Shown: one piece after another, positions 7,757 through 14,259 of the stretch
Numbering within the stretch: the first letter of the stretch is position 1
Layout of the letters: each line of letters starts with the position of its first letter
DNA from: Flavobacteriales bacterium
Lineage (GTDB): Bacteria > Bacteroidota > Bacteroidia > Flavobacteriales_E > Vicingaceae
Direction: 5' to 3'
Assembly (NCBI GenBank): GCA_016763135.1
Contig: JAESUI010000131.1
Coordinates: forward strand, 1-17,001
DNA: 17,001 nucleotides
Position numbers and translations under genes: made by a program
Notes under the pieces: model-generated
What the model was told of the DNA's origin: nothing
What the model saw: the letters and a program-made list of their open reading frames with translations, nothing else
Databases searched by the model: none

Positions 7757-7781
7757 CATAAATAATATAAAAACAAAAAAC

Positions 7782-8108
7782 ATGAAAACAATTATCTTAA
7801 CACTTGCAATCTTCAGTACATCGCTATTTAACTATAGCTATGCCAATGGCAACAGTTCTATGGACAAATTTTTAGAAAATGGTATCTCATTTAAAAATGG
7901 AGAGTTAACCATTAATAAAGATCAAAATGAATTTGTACGAGTAAGCTTTAAAACCAATGAAGAAGGTGAAATAGAAATCCTTGAAATAAATTATTCAAAT
8001 GAAAAAATTAAGGATCAATTGATTGAAAAACTAACAGCGCTTACTCTTTTCGGTTCTCTTGATATTGAAAAGATATACAGCTACAATTTTACTTTTAAAA
8101 AGAAATAG
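7782..8108 (+). CDS. Small secreted protein of unknown function
   Basis: The 108-aa product begins with a signal peptide (MKTIILTLAIFSTSLFNYSYANG, cleavage likely near residue 22). The mature part is charged, with alternating strands and helices (VRVSFKTNEEGEIEILEINYS, then KDQLIEKLTALTLFGS) and ends YNFTFKKK. The layout faintly resembles small TonB C-terminal-like or cystatin-like folds, but I recognise no family. It has no cysteine, so it is not a thiol enzyme. It sits between the CMD and isochorismatase-like genes. The nucleotides flanking it share a repeat of about 30 nt, which hints that this gene was added to the operon later. Confidence 0.75.
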   Translation: MKTIILTLAIFSTSLFNYSYANGNSSMDKFLENGISFKNGELTINKDQNEFVRVSFKTNEEGEIEILEINYSNEKIKDQLIEKLTALTLFGSLDIEKIYSYNFTFKKK

Positions 8109-8156
8109 CATAAATAATATAAAAACAAAAATTAATAATAAACAAAACTAGACCAG

Positions 8157-8879
8157 ATGAAAAATTTAATATTATCAGTAGTAGTACTATTAACTGGGTT
8201 CACCAATGTGTTTGGACAATTACCTGATCAAAAATTTGATGTAGATAAAACGACAGCCATTGTAATTACAGATCCTCAAAATGACTTTTTAAGTCCTCAA
8301 GGAGTTACTTGGGGTGTTGTAGGTGAAAGTGTAACTAAAAACAACACAGTAGAGAATATTGAAACACTTTTTAAGCTAGCCGAAGAAAATGGAATTAAGG
8401 TATTTATTTCTCCACACTATTATTATGAACACGATCACAAATGGCAGTTCGAGGGTGTTTTGGAAAAATTAATGCACAACATCAACATGTTTGATAGAGG
8501 TGATCAGTTGAATAAGGAAGGATTTGAAGGTTCAGGAGCAGATTGGTTAGATCAATACAAAAAGTACATTGATAAGGACTTTGTTACTGTAGTAGGACCA
8601 CATAAAATATTTGGCCCAGAACAAAATGACTTGAGTTTACAGTTAAGAAAACAAAAAATAGATAAAGTTATTTTAGCTGGAATGTCGGGTAACCTCTGTG
8701 TGGAATCACATCTAAGAGAATTGCTTGAAGATGGATTTGAAGTTGCTGTAGTAGGAGATGCAACAGCTTCAGCAATACTTCCTGGGTTAGATGGAAATGC
8801 TGCAGCACAAACTAACTTTAGAATGATTTCGAGTCATGTGTATACAACCGCAGAATTAAAAAAAGATTTAAGCAAATAA
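8157..8879 (+). CDS. Exported isochorismatase-family cysteine hydrolase
   Basis: The 240-aa protein has a signal peptide (hydrophobic residues 3-19, cleavage near FGQ, residue 21) and a complete isochorismatase-like domain. The catalytic triad is D39 in VITDPQNDF, K150 in GPHKIFGP and C181 in AGMSGNLCVESHLRELL, followed by the usual V-V-G-D-A-T-A-S segment. Such enzymes cleave isochorismate, amides (nicotinamidase) or N-carbamoyl compounds. Most are cytosolic, so the signal peptide implies action in the periplasm on an external compound. It lies 14 nt before thioredoxin in operon A. The exact substrate is unknown. Confidence 0.9.
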   Translation: MKNLILSVVVLLTGFTNVFGQLPDQKFDVDKTTAIVITDPQNDFLSPQGVTWGVVGESVTKNNTVENIETLFKLAEENGIKVFISPHYYYEHDHKWQFEGVLEKLMHNINMFDRGDQLNKEGFEGSGADWLDQYKKYIDKDFVTVVGPHKIFGPEQNDLSLQLRKQKIDKVILAGMSGNLCVESHLRELLEDGFEVAVVGDATASAILPGLDGNAAAQTNFRMISSHVYTTAELKKDLSK

Positions 8880-8893
8880 TAAAAATCATAATT

Positions 8894-9211
8894 ATGAAAA
8901 CAGTTAAAAATAATGATGATTATAACAACATCATCAACCAAAAAAAACCAATACTATTAGACTTTTACGCTGATTGGTGTGGGCCATGCCAAACTTTACT
9001 GCCAACAGTAGAGAAATTGGCTAAGGAATATGAAGGGAAAATTGAGATACAAAAAGTAAACGTTGATCAAAATCCGGAATTGGCAAATAAATATAGGGTT
9101 AGAAATATACCAGCACTATATTTTATTAAAGATTCTGTAATGGTAGATAAAGTGATAGGTTTAGCTTCAGAGGCAGAATTAAGAGATAAATTAGATTTGA
9201 TGCTTAATTAA
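8894..9211 (+). CDS. Thioredoxin
   Basis: The 105-aa protein is a classical thioredoxin: FYADWCGPCQTLLP with the C29-x-x-C32 active site, VNVDQNPELANKYRVRNIPALYFIKD with cis-Pro73, and no signal peptide, so it is cytosolic. It reduces disulfides of partner enzymes. As last gene of operon A it could regenerate the CxxC of the AhpD-like protein and the thiol proteins of the neighbouring operons. A bidirectional terminator follows 19 nt after the stop. The chromosomal housekeeping trxA is more likely elsewhere, since here it is embedded in a stress operon. Confidence 0.95.
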   Translation: MKTVKNNDDYNNIINQKKPILLDFYADWCGPCQTLLPTVEKLAKEYEGKIEIQKVNVDQNPELANKYRVRNIPALYFIKDSVMVDKVIGLASEAELRDKLDLMLN

Positions 9212-9230
9212 AAAAAGAAAACAATTAAAT

Positions 9231-9265
9231 AAAAAAGTGCTAGCCAAATAGGTTAGCACTTTTTT
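9231..9265. terminator. Bidirectional terminator between operon A and the AraC gene
   Basis: AGTGCTAGCC (9236-9245) pairs with GGTTAGCACT (9251-9260) with one G-U, around AAATA. Five A residues precede and five T residues follow, so it works in both directions. The stop of the convergent AraC-type gene (9264-9266) lies within its T run. Confidence 0.85.
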
Positions 9266-10142
9266 ATTTAATATATCTTGTTTGAAATACCGATGGGTTT
9301 TCACCAGTTTTATTTTTGAAGATGCGTGAAAAATAAGAGTAATCTTCATAACCCAACTCATCAGCTATTTCAGTAAAACTTTGTTGTGCATGAATCAACA
9401 TTCGTTTGGCCTCTAATATTACTCGTTCTGTAATAAGATCAGTTGTAGTTTTACCTACCATTTCTTTCGTAATTCTATTAAGATGCTTTGGGCTAACGTT
9501 CAATTCAGAAGCATAAAATTGTGGGGATTTCTCTTCCTGAAATTTAGCTTCAATAATTTCTTCTAATGCTCTAAACTTTAAAGCGTAGTTATTTGTTTTT
9601 TTATTATCAGAAACATCTTCATCAACACAAAGTCGGGAGAGTTCGATGTAAACAATATCGATTAAACTCGTAATCTTCTGACGTTTTAACAAGGAAAAAA
9701 CTTGATATTCTTCAACAATACTTTTGATCAAGCTCTCAATTTTATCTTTATTTATACCTCCTAAATAGACTACTGGAGAATTTTGAGTAGAAAAGAAGAA
9801 AGGAAAACTATTTACTGTTCTACCATTAAATGCCAGATCATAAAATGACTTAGAATGAAAAAAAACTTAACCATCAATATCATCAGAAAGCTCCCAGTTA
9901 TGTGTTTGGCCCGGATTTAAAAGAAAAATGCTTCCTGGTTTAATGGGGTAGGTACTAAAATCAATTTCATGTGTCCCAGATCCTTTAGTGAAAAGAACGG
10001 TTAGGTAGAAATCATGTTTATGGGGGACAGTAATAGAGAGATGATTCTGTTCTAAATGAGGAATAAAATAGTTGGCATAAAATGTAGCATCAGGATTGTG
10101 ATTTTTAAATTCTTTAATATTTAAAATAGGTAGTTGATTCAT
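9264..10142 (-). pseudogene. AraC-family transcriptional regulator interrupted by an in-frame stop
   Basis: From the ATG at 10142 the frame encodes an N-terminal cupin-like sensor (PHKHDFYLTVLFTKGSGTHEIDF, PGSIFLLNPGQTHNWEL), then a TAA at 9867-9869 as codon 92. The same frame then continues without a shift for 200 residues and ends in an intact AraC HTH pair (LNVSPKHLNRITKEMVGKTTTDLI, FTEIADELGYEDYSYFSRIFKNKTGENPSVFQTRY). With the stop read through, the length is 292 aa, typical of the family, and the sequence around it reads D-G-stop-V-F-F-H-S, where Tyr (TAT/TAC) would fit. So a single substitution, not a frameshift, broke it. It lies between operons A and B and was probably their regulator. 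A sequencing error is possible, since a T8 run follows. A TTG at 10175 is an alternative start. Confidence 0.88.
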
Positions 10143-10160
10143 GAAGCTAAATTTATAAAT

Positions 10161-10228
10161 GTCTTTTTTCTCCAATATTAGGGATTAATTCTCCAATATA
10201 AAAATGAAAAATGTCTTTTTTGTCCAAT
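10161..10228. promoter_or_regulatory. Three phased TCCAAT elements between the AraC gene and operon B
   Basis: TCCAAT occurs at 10171, 10192 and 10223, each preceded by a T-rich tract (TTTTTTC, TTAATTC, CTTTTTTG). Spacings of 21 and 31 nt are close to two and three helical turns, so all three lie on one face of the DNA. AraC-type regulators bind such direct repeats. The same core precedes operon A. Confidence 0.5.
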
Positions 10229-10232
10229 GACA

Positions 10233-10245
10233 AACGATTATCGTT
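10233..10245. promoter_or_regulatory. 13-bp palindrome upstream of operon B
   Basis: AACGAT-T-ATCGTT is a perfect palindrome with a one-base centre. It ends 25 nt upstream of the -7 element at 10271, so a bound dimer would touch the -33 region. It is a candidate operator; no regulator is assigned. Confidence 0.45.
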
Positions 10246-10270
10246 CAAGAGAAATAGCTCAGACTCACAC

Positions 10271-10278
10271 TACATTTG
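10271..10278 (+). promoter_or_regulatory. Promoter -7 element for operon B
   Basis: TACATTTG fits TAnnTTTG exactly. No TTG is found at the usual distance upstream, suggesting a promoter that depends on an activator, which agrees with the TCCAAT elements and palindrome above it. The leader before the ATG at 10320 would be about 35 nt. Confidence 0.6.
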
Positions 10279-10319
10279 TATCATAATAAAAACAATTAAC
10301 AAGAGCTAAATAAATAATT

Positions 10320-10616
10320 ATGAAAACACAAAATAATCCATGTGCAGAAAACGCACAAAAAAATAGTCAAGTAATCTTTTCAAAGATTAAATCAACCGTT
10401 GAAAAATTACCAAGAATAAATGCTAATAATAATTCAGATGAACTATTAGATGGTTTTTTAGCCTTTAAAGAAAATTTTAAAAAGAAAAGATGCTCAGAAA
10501 AAGCAAATGAAAACTTTGATGTAGAGCTGTCTGAATTTAATGAATCCAATTTCATTTTCAATAATGAAGATTTAGGGGTTTTTAATTTTTCAAACCAGGA
10601 AGAATACTGGGCATAA
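10320..10616 (+). CDS. Degenerate CMD-like protein lacking the catalytic CxxC
   Basis: This 98-aa protein aligns with the first part of the CMD/AhpD-like protein of operon A. V-F-A-A-I-K-Q-K-V...P matches I-F-S-K-I-K-S-T-V...P, NSPALLNGFLAF matches NSDELLDGFLAF, and the next 25 residues align without gaps up to SEVN versus SEFN. From there the catalytic GCEYCLSAH is replaced by ESNFIFNNE, and the helical second half is missing. It has Cys8 and Cys58 but no CxxC. Either it is a decayed paralogue or a non-catalytic partner or decoy of the enzyme. It opens operon B behind a good -7 box and is followed 23 nt later by DUF983, so it is probably expressed. Confidence 0.7.
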   Translation: MKTQNNPCAENAQKNSQVIFSKIKSTVEKLPRINANNNSDELLDGFLAFKENFKKKRCSEKANENFDVELSEFNESNFIFNNEDLGVFNFSNQEEYWA

Positions 10617-10639
10617 ACAAATGATTAAAAACAAGAGAA

Positions 10640-10990
10640 ATGTCAAGAATCAAATCTTTATTTCAATTCAAATGTCCGAAGTGTGAATCGGGGAATGTTT
10701 TCAGTGAGAAAAAATATTTAAGTTTTGGAAAAATGAACAGTAATAGCAATTTGTGCAATCATAAATTTGAGATGGAACCTGGATTTTTTTTTGGAGCAAT
10801 GTATGTTAGTTATGGACTAACTATGGCAATTGCGGGTGCACTGTTTGTTCTTAGTCAATTGTTATTTGAGGATATATCAATCTCTTTCATTCTTGGACTA
10901 ATTGCACTTTCATTTATTCTATTCGCTCCGATTAATTATAAAGTTTCTCGAATGGTTTGGATGTATTTATTTACACAGAAAACAGTTTAA
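10640..10990 (+). CDS. DUF983 family membrane protein
   Basis: The 116-aa product has an N-terminal zinc-ribbon-like part (C12-x-x-C15) and the family signature EPGFFFGAMYVSYGL at about 46-60. Two membrane helices follow (about 58-76 and 80-97), then a C-terminal cytosolic tail. DUF983 proteins are common in Bacteroidota and have no proven role. Here only Cys39 remains of the second Cys pair; Ser36 replaces the other, so metal binding may be altered. The 5' end of this gene is repeated as a broken copy at 12900 at the end of the same operon. Confidence 0.88.
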   Translation: MSRIKSLFQFKCPKCESGNVFSEKKYLSFGKMNSNSNLCNHKFEMEPGFFFGAMYVSYGLTMAIAGALFVLSQLLFEDISISFILGLIALSFILFAPINYKVSRMVWMYLFTQKTV

Positions 10991-11015
10991 CAATAATTTT
11001 AAAACAACTAAAAAA

Positions 11016-11141
11016 ATGAAAGACCGATTAAAGAGGATGATTAAAAATGTTATTGGTTCATCAAGTTATTCCAAAATCAATTTTGAGATATCCAATGAAG
11101 ATATAGAAATACAGCTTCATATAAAAGGAAGCAATAAATAA
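11016..11141 (+). CDS. Small hypothetical protein (41 aa)
   Basis: From ATG 11016 the frame gives a basic amphipathic start (MKDRLKRMIKNVIG) and a strand-like end (KINFEISNEDIEIQLHIKG). The frame extends upstream over the end of DUF983, but that part is out-of-frame DUF983 sequence, so the internal ATG is chosen. It lies 25 nt after DUF983 and 14 nt before the membrane-protein gene, spacing consistent with a real operon member. The N terminus could lie on a membrane surface. No family is recognised. Confidence 0.5.
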   Translation: MKDRLKRMIKNVIGSSSYSKINFEISNEDIEIQLHIKGSNK

Positions 11142-11155
11142 GTAAACATAAAAAG

Positions 11156-11554
11156 ATGATGAATACTAAGTTATTAATGACAGTAAGTGCTCTATTTTTA
11201 GGAGGGTTAGGAATGTTTATTTCATTTTTACCTGAAGAGATTTCTATTTATTTAGGAATGAGTACAGGAATATTTACACAATTATTACTTCAAATTATTG
11301 GGGCTTTATTTATGGGTTTTGGAATGTTAAACTGGATGATTAGAGACGCGCTAATGGGGGGCATATATAATAAACCAATCGTAATAGGGAATTTAATGCA
11401 TTTTGTAGTGACAACTCTTGCCTTAACAAGAAGTCTATATAAGGAACAGCAGCATTTTGAAATAGTATTACTATTGACAATCGTTTATGGTTTTTTTGCG
11501 GTGGCCTTCTTTTTTCTTTTTAGAAGAAATCCAAAATCCGTAAGCAACAAATAG
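11156..11554 (+). CDS. Four-helix integral membrane protein, paralogue of the redoxin fusion's C-terminal domain
   Basis: The 132-aa protein has four predicted membrane helices at about 6-25, 42-60, 76-92 and 102-121. It shares its whole length without gaps with the C-terminal part of the redoxin fusion encoded at 14341-15291, including GALFMGFGMLNWM versus GALYLGFAMLNWM and the near-identical stretch GIYNKPIVIGNLMHF. It ends with the positively charged RRNPKSVSNK. I do not know an assigned function; the loop GGIYNKP between helices 2 and 3 is the most conserved part and may be the working site. It lies 14 nt after the 41-aa gene and 1 nt before the flavoprotein gene. Confidence 0.8.
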   Translation: MMNTKLLMTVSALFLGGLGMFISFLPEEISIYLGMSTGIFTQLLLQIIGALFMGFGMLNWMIRDALMGGIYNKPIVIGNLMHFVVTTLALTRSLYKEQQHFEIVLLLTIVYGFFAVAFFFLFRRNPKSVSNK

Positions 11555-11555
11555 T

Positions 11556-12167
11556 ATGGAGAAATTAAAATACACCAGTGATATAGCTTTTACACCAACG
11601 GTGAAAGCTATTCAAGAAAAAAAACATTCGCGCAGTAATTATGCACGTATGGAAGAATCAGGAGGCTGGCAATATGAAGTAACTCCACAATTGGAAGGTT
11701 TTCTGGAAAGCATGGATTCATTTTATTTAAGTACATCTAATGAGAACGGACAACCTTATACACAACATCGAGGTGGCCCAAAAGGGTTTTTAAAAGTAAT
11801 AGAGAATAATAGCTTGGCCTTTGCTGATTTTAGTGGTAACCGACAATATATTACTATTGGTAATTTGAGTGAGAACAATAAAGCATTTATTTTCTTAATG
11901 GATTATGCAACTCAAACTCGAATAAAGATTTGGGGCACAGCAAAGGTTGAGGAAGAGGATCAAGAATTAATGGAATCATTAAGTGATCCATCATACAAAG
12001 CTCGAGTAGAGAGAAGCATCATTTTTACCGTTGAAGCATGGGATATGAATTGCAGGCAGCACATTCAGAAACGTTTTACAGAAGATGATATTAAAATAAT
12101 TACTACTCCTTTGAATGACAGAATAAAGGAATTAGAAAATATAGTTAAAGACCAAAATATTAATTAA
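11556..12167 (+). CDS. Pyridoxamine 5'-phosphate oxidase-like FMN-binding protein
   Basis: The 203-aa protein has a split-barrel flavin-binding layout: FYLSTSNENGQPYTQHRGGPKGFLKV (about 56-81), LAFADFSGNRQYITIGNL (about 87-104), KAFIFLMDYATQTRIKIWGTAKV (about 108-130), then a C-terminal helical tail. The RGGPKGF and GNRQYITIGN motifs mark the PNPOx-like subgroup often called general-stress FMN proteins, not true PdxH of vitamin B6 synthesis. Such enzymes use FMN or F420 to reduce quinones or other electrophiles, or bind the cofactor. It starts 1 nt after the membrane-protein gene and precedes OsmC by 15 nt. Confidence 0.88.
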   Translation: MEKLKYTSDIAFTPTVKAIQEKKHSRSNYARMEESGGWQYEVTPQLEGFLESMDSFYLSTSNENGQPYTQHRGGPKGFLKVIENNSLAFADFSGNRQYITIGNLSENNKAFIFLMDYATQTRIKIWGTAKVEEEDQELMESLSDPSYKARVERSIIFTVEAWDMNCRQHIQKRFTEDDIKIITTPLNDRIKELENIVKDQNIN

Positions 12168-12182
12168 ATAAAAACAATCACA

Positions 12183-12593
12183 ATGTCAGATACCGTAAAA
12201 ACAACATGGAAGAATAAGATGGCTTTTGATAGTCATATTGGTAAGCATACAATTAGAATTGATGCAGGAGGTGATGTGGGTGATGATAGTGGACCAGGAC
12301 CTAAAAAACTTTTGTTGTCAGCTTTAGCAGGATGTACAGGAATGGATGTAGTCTCTTTGTTAAATAAAATGAGGGTGCCATTTACCGGTTTTGAAATGGA
12401 TATTGATGCAGACTTAACTGCTGATCACCCAATAGTATACTCAGAAATTAGGTTGGTGTATCGATTTTTCGGGAAAGATTTAGATCGACAAAAAGTTCAA
12501 AAAGCGGTTGATTACTCGCAAGAAAAATATTGTGGGGTGAGTGCCATGTTAAAAAAGAACTCACCCATCATTTACACGATCGAATACGCATGA
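12183..12593 (+). CDS. OsmC/Ohr family peroxidase-like protein
   Basis: The 136-aa product shows the OsmC fold: a beta-rich N terminus, GPGPKKLLLSALAGCTGMDVVSLL with C51, and YSQEKYCGVSAML with C117. The two cysteines are spaced as in family members that reduce organic hydroperoxides through a Cys-Cys disulfide. It is cytosolic. Together with the AhpD-like protein and thioredoxin of operon A it would give two thiol routes against organic peroxides. Its TGA overlaps the ATG of the next gene (ATGA), indicating translational coupling. Confidence 0.93.
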   Translation: MSDTVKTTWKNKMAFDSHIGKHTIRIDAGGDVGDDSGPGPKKLLLSALAGCTGMDVVSLLNKMRVPFTGFEMDIDADLTADHPIVYSEIRLVYRFFGKDLDRQKVQKAVDYSQEKYCGVSAMLKKNSPIIYTIEYA

Positions 12594-12889
12594 AATATTT
12601 ATTAACCTCTAAAATTAATACCATGATAAGAGCAGTAATTAAATTTATTAGAAAGTCTTCCTTTCAAATTATAAAACAACCGTTAGATGAAGTTTGTCTA
12701 CCTTGTTGGGGATACCAGGAGTACGATGGGACTGTTCGTGACCTCCATTGGGATAAGCAAATTGATGTTAACAATGGAATTTCCAAACATACATTTATTC
12801 AGCATTTTGTTGTTACCCATCTTCAGGGTATAAAATTAAAACGAGGGAACAATAGTTTTGACCAATTGAGTCGGAAATCAACTTTCTAA
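12590..12889 (+). CDS. Small CxxCWG-motif protein of unknown function
   Basis: Starting at the ATG that overlaps the OsmC stop, the product has 99 residues; ATG 12623 (88 aa) is an alternative. The core reads VCLPCWGYQEYDG ... DKQIDVNN ... KHTFIQHFVVTHLQGIKLK, a pattern I recall from short conserved Bacteroidota proteins without known function. The N terminus is basic with a short amphipathic helix (MIRAVIKFIRKSSFQIIKQ). C-x-x-C followed by W suggests a metal or redox site. The last 15 or so residues (GNNSFDQLSRKSTF) look like an unselected extension. It ends 10 nt before the decayed DUF983 copy. Confidence 0.68.
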   Translation: MKYLLTSKINTMIRAVIKFIRKSSFQIIKQPLDEVCLPCWGYQEYDGTVRDLHWDKQIDVNNGISKHTFIQHFVVTHLQGIKLKRGNNSFDQLSRKSTF

Positions 12890-12899
12890 AACCAAAGAG

Positions 12900-12960
12900 A
12901 TGTCAAGATTAAAATCTTTATTCAAATACAAATTATAATTGCCAAGTTGATTTTTAACAT
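12900..12960 (+). pseudogene. Decayed 5' remnant of a second DUF983 gene
   Basis: ATG at 12900 reads MSRLKSLFKYK and then stops. The intact DUF983 gene at 10640 begins MSRIKSLFQFK, and 28 of the first 33 nucleotides agree. After that, a few inserted bases shift the frame, although traces of the zinc-ribbon codons (TTGCCAAGTTGA versus TGTCCGAAGTGTGA) can still be seen. All membrane segments are missing. Position right behind the CxxCWG gene suggests it was once the next operon gene. Confidence 0.7.
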
Positions 12961-12986
12961 AGAAGGTGCTTAAATGAAGTAAATAA

Positions 12987-13020
12987 CGGTTTGAGTTTGT
13001 GCCCAAACCGATTTTGCTAT
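12987..13020. terminator. Probable terminator after operon B
   Basis: CGGTTTG (12987-12993) pairs with CAAACCG (13004-13010) around a 10-nt loop and is followed by ATTTTGCTATTG. It lies between operon B and the convergent oxidoreductase gene. The stem is short and the T run broken, so confidence is moderate. Confidence 0.5.
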
Positions 13021-13039
13021 TGTACATCGTTGGCAATAG

Positions 13040-13618
13040 TTATTTTAGCTTTTCACCTAACTTAGTTACTTTGTTTAGCCATGTTTTCCGAGCATCTAAA
13101 GTTGAACTTATAATTGGTGAAATATAGGTCACTTTTACAGGGCCAATTCCGCAATATTCTAATGTTCCTTTTTTAAATTGTTTAAGAATAGGTCTTTTCA
13201 TTATTATATAGTCATACCATTTTGGTGTATCTGTTGTAATAATAACTCTAGCAGTTTTTCCTTTTAACAATCCAATTGGAGCCGATTTTCCTTCAATAAA
13301 ATCATACGTTATTCCTGGAAGGAAAGTCCTATCTATAAAGCCTTTCATTAGGGCTGGCATTCCAGACCACCATAAGGGAAAAAACCAAACGATATGATTG
13401 GCTTTTTTGATTTTATCAATGGCATCTTTTAAATCTGGTTCTAGTTCTGTTCTTTGACGATACCCGAAGCTTAGATTGGGGTTAAAGTCAAGATCAGAAA
13501 TATTGATCGTGTCAATGATTGCGTTTGTTTTACTTGCACCATTCTTATAGGTCTCTGATAATGCATAATTGTAACTCTGCTTATCAGGATGTCCATTAAT
13601 TATTAAAATTTGTTTCAT
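13040..13618 (-). CDS. Flavodoxin-fold NAD(P)H-dependent oxidoreductase (quinone reductase-like)
   Basis: The 192-aa protein has the Flavodoxin_2 layout: ILIINGHPDKQSYNYAL at the N terminus (FMN phosphate loop), then HIVWFFPLWWSGMPALMKGFIDRTFLPGITYDF (about 74-106), the hallmark that holds FMN and the substrate, then GLLKGKTARVIITTDTP. Such enzymes (MdaB, KefF, NQO relatives) reduce quinones or nitroaromatics by two electrons, avoiding radicals. The gene is on the minus strand, 61 nt downstream of a Crp/Fnr gene (13680-14243) read in the same direction, so the two may be co-transcribed. The exact substrate is unknown. Confidence 0.92.
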   Translation of the reverse strand: MKQILIINGHPDKQSYNYALSETYKNGASKTNAIIDTINISDLDFNPNLSFGYRQRTELEPDLKDAIDKIKKANHIVWFFPLWWSGMPALMKGFIDRTFLPGITYDFIEGKSAPIGLLKGKTARVIITTDTPKWYDYIIMKRPILKQFKKGTLEYCGIGPVKVTYISPIISSTLDARKTWLNKVTKLGEKLK

Positions 13619-13679
13619 CTCTTATTTTTTTGTTTTCACAAAGAAAAGAGCAATAAAATTTCTAGGAAAGGACATTTGT

Positions 13680-14243
13680 CTAATTCGAAAGGGACTTTCT
13701 TATTCTACTCATATGTCGTTGGGTAATTCCCAAATAAGAAGATAGGTAGTTTAGTGGTATTAATTGAAGTAATTCAGGTTGGTTCGCGAGCAAATCTTCA
13801 TACCGTTTTTCAGCGTTTTCTTTTTGGAGTATGAAAATTCTTTTCTCCATTTTTATATATTCTTGTTCCGCAATAAACTTAAAAAACCGTAGCCAATTTC
13901 GGCTTGATTGTTCTAGTTTCAATATTTCATTTCTTGAAATGGAATAGATTTCAATATCCGTTAAGGCCTGAATGTTTTCTACTGTTTTAGTTTGAGAAAG
14001 AAAGGAGGAATATGCTGAAAGGAAGGAACCACTAAAAGTAAAACAATAGGTTACTTCCTCCCCAGTAGAGGAGTAATAAAACGATCTAAATAACCCAGAA
14101 ACTACAAACGCTATTTCTTTAGAGGTTTTGCCCTCTTGGATAAAAAAATCACCTTTCTTTAAACGTTTAGGGCTTACTTTACTTTCAAATGAATCAATTT
14201 CATCTTCAGTGAGTATGTTAAATGATTTTAGATAGTTTCTCAT
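13680..14243 (-). CDS. Crp/Fnr-family transcriptional regulator (first copy)
   Basis: The 187-aa protein has an N-terminal cyclic-nucleotide-binding-like beta barrel (KRLKKGDFFIQEGKTSKEIAFVVSGLFRSFYY), a long dimer helix (about 118-145) and a C-terminal HTH (LNYLSSYLGITQRHMSRIRKSL). Its recognition helix reads Q-R-H-M-S-R, with Arg where FNR has Glu, so its DNA target should differ from TTGAT. No N-terminal Cys cluster exists, so it holds no FNR-type iron-sulfur centre. Ligand unknown. It begins about 100 nt after the redoxin-fusion gene, with a long inverted repeat between them, and the oxidoreductase gene follows it. Confidence 0.88.
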   Translation of the reverse strand: MRNYLKSFNILTEDEIDSFESKVSPKRLKKGDFFIQEGKTSKEIAFVVSGLFRSFYYSSTGEEVTYCFTFSGSFLSAYSSFLSQTKTVENIQALTDIEIYSISRNEILKLEQSSRNWLRFFKFIAEQEYIKMEKRIFILQKENAEKRYEDLLANQPELLQLIPLNYLSSYLGITQRHMSRIRKSLSN

Positions 14244-14259
14244 TTTGTGCGATAACTGC

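Noticed and set aside
10902..11015. Longer version of the 41-aa gene starting inside DUF983
   Set aside because: The extra residues are DUF983 sequence read in another frame; the ATG at 11016 has normal operon spacing.
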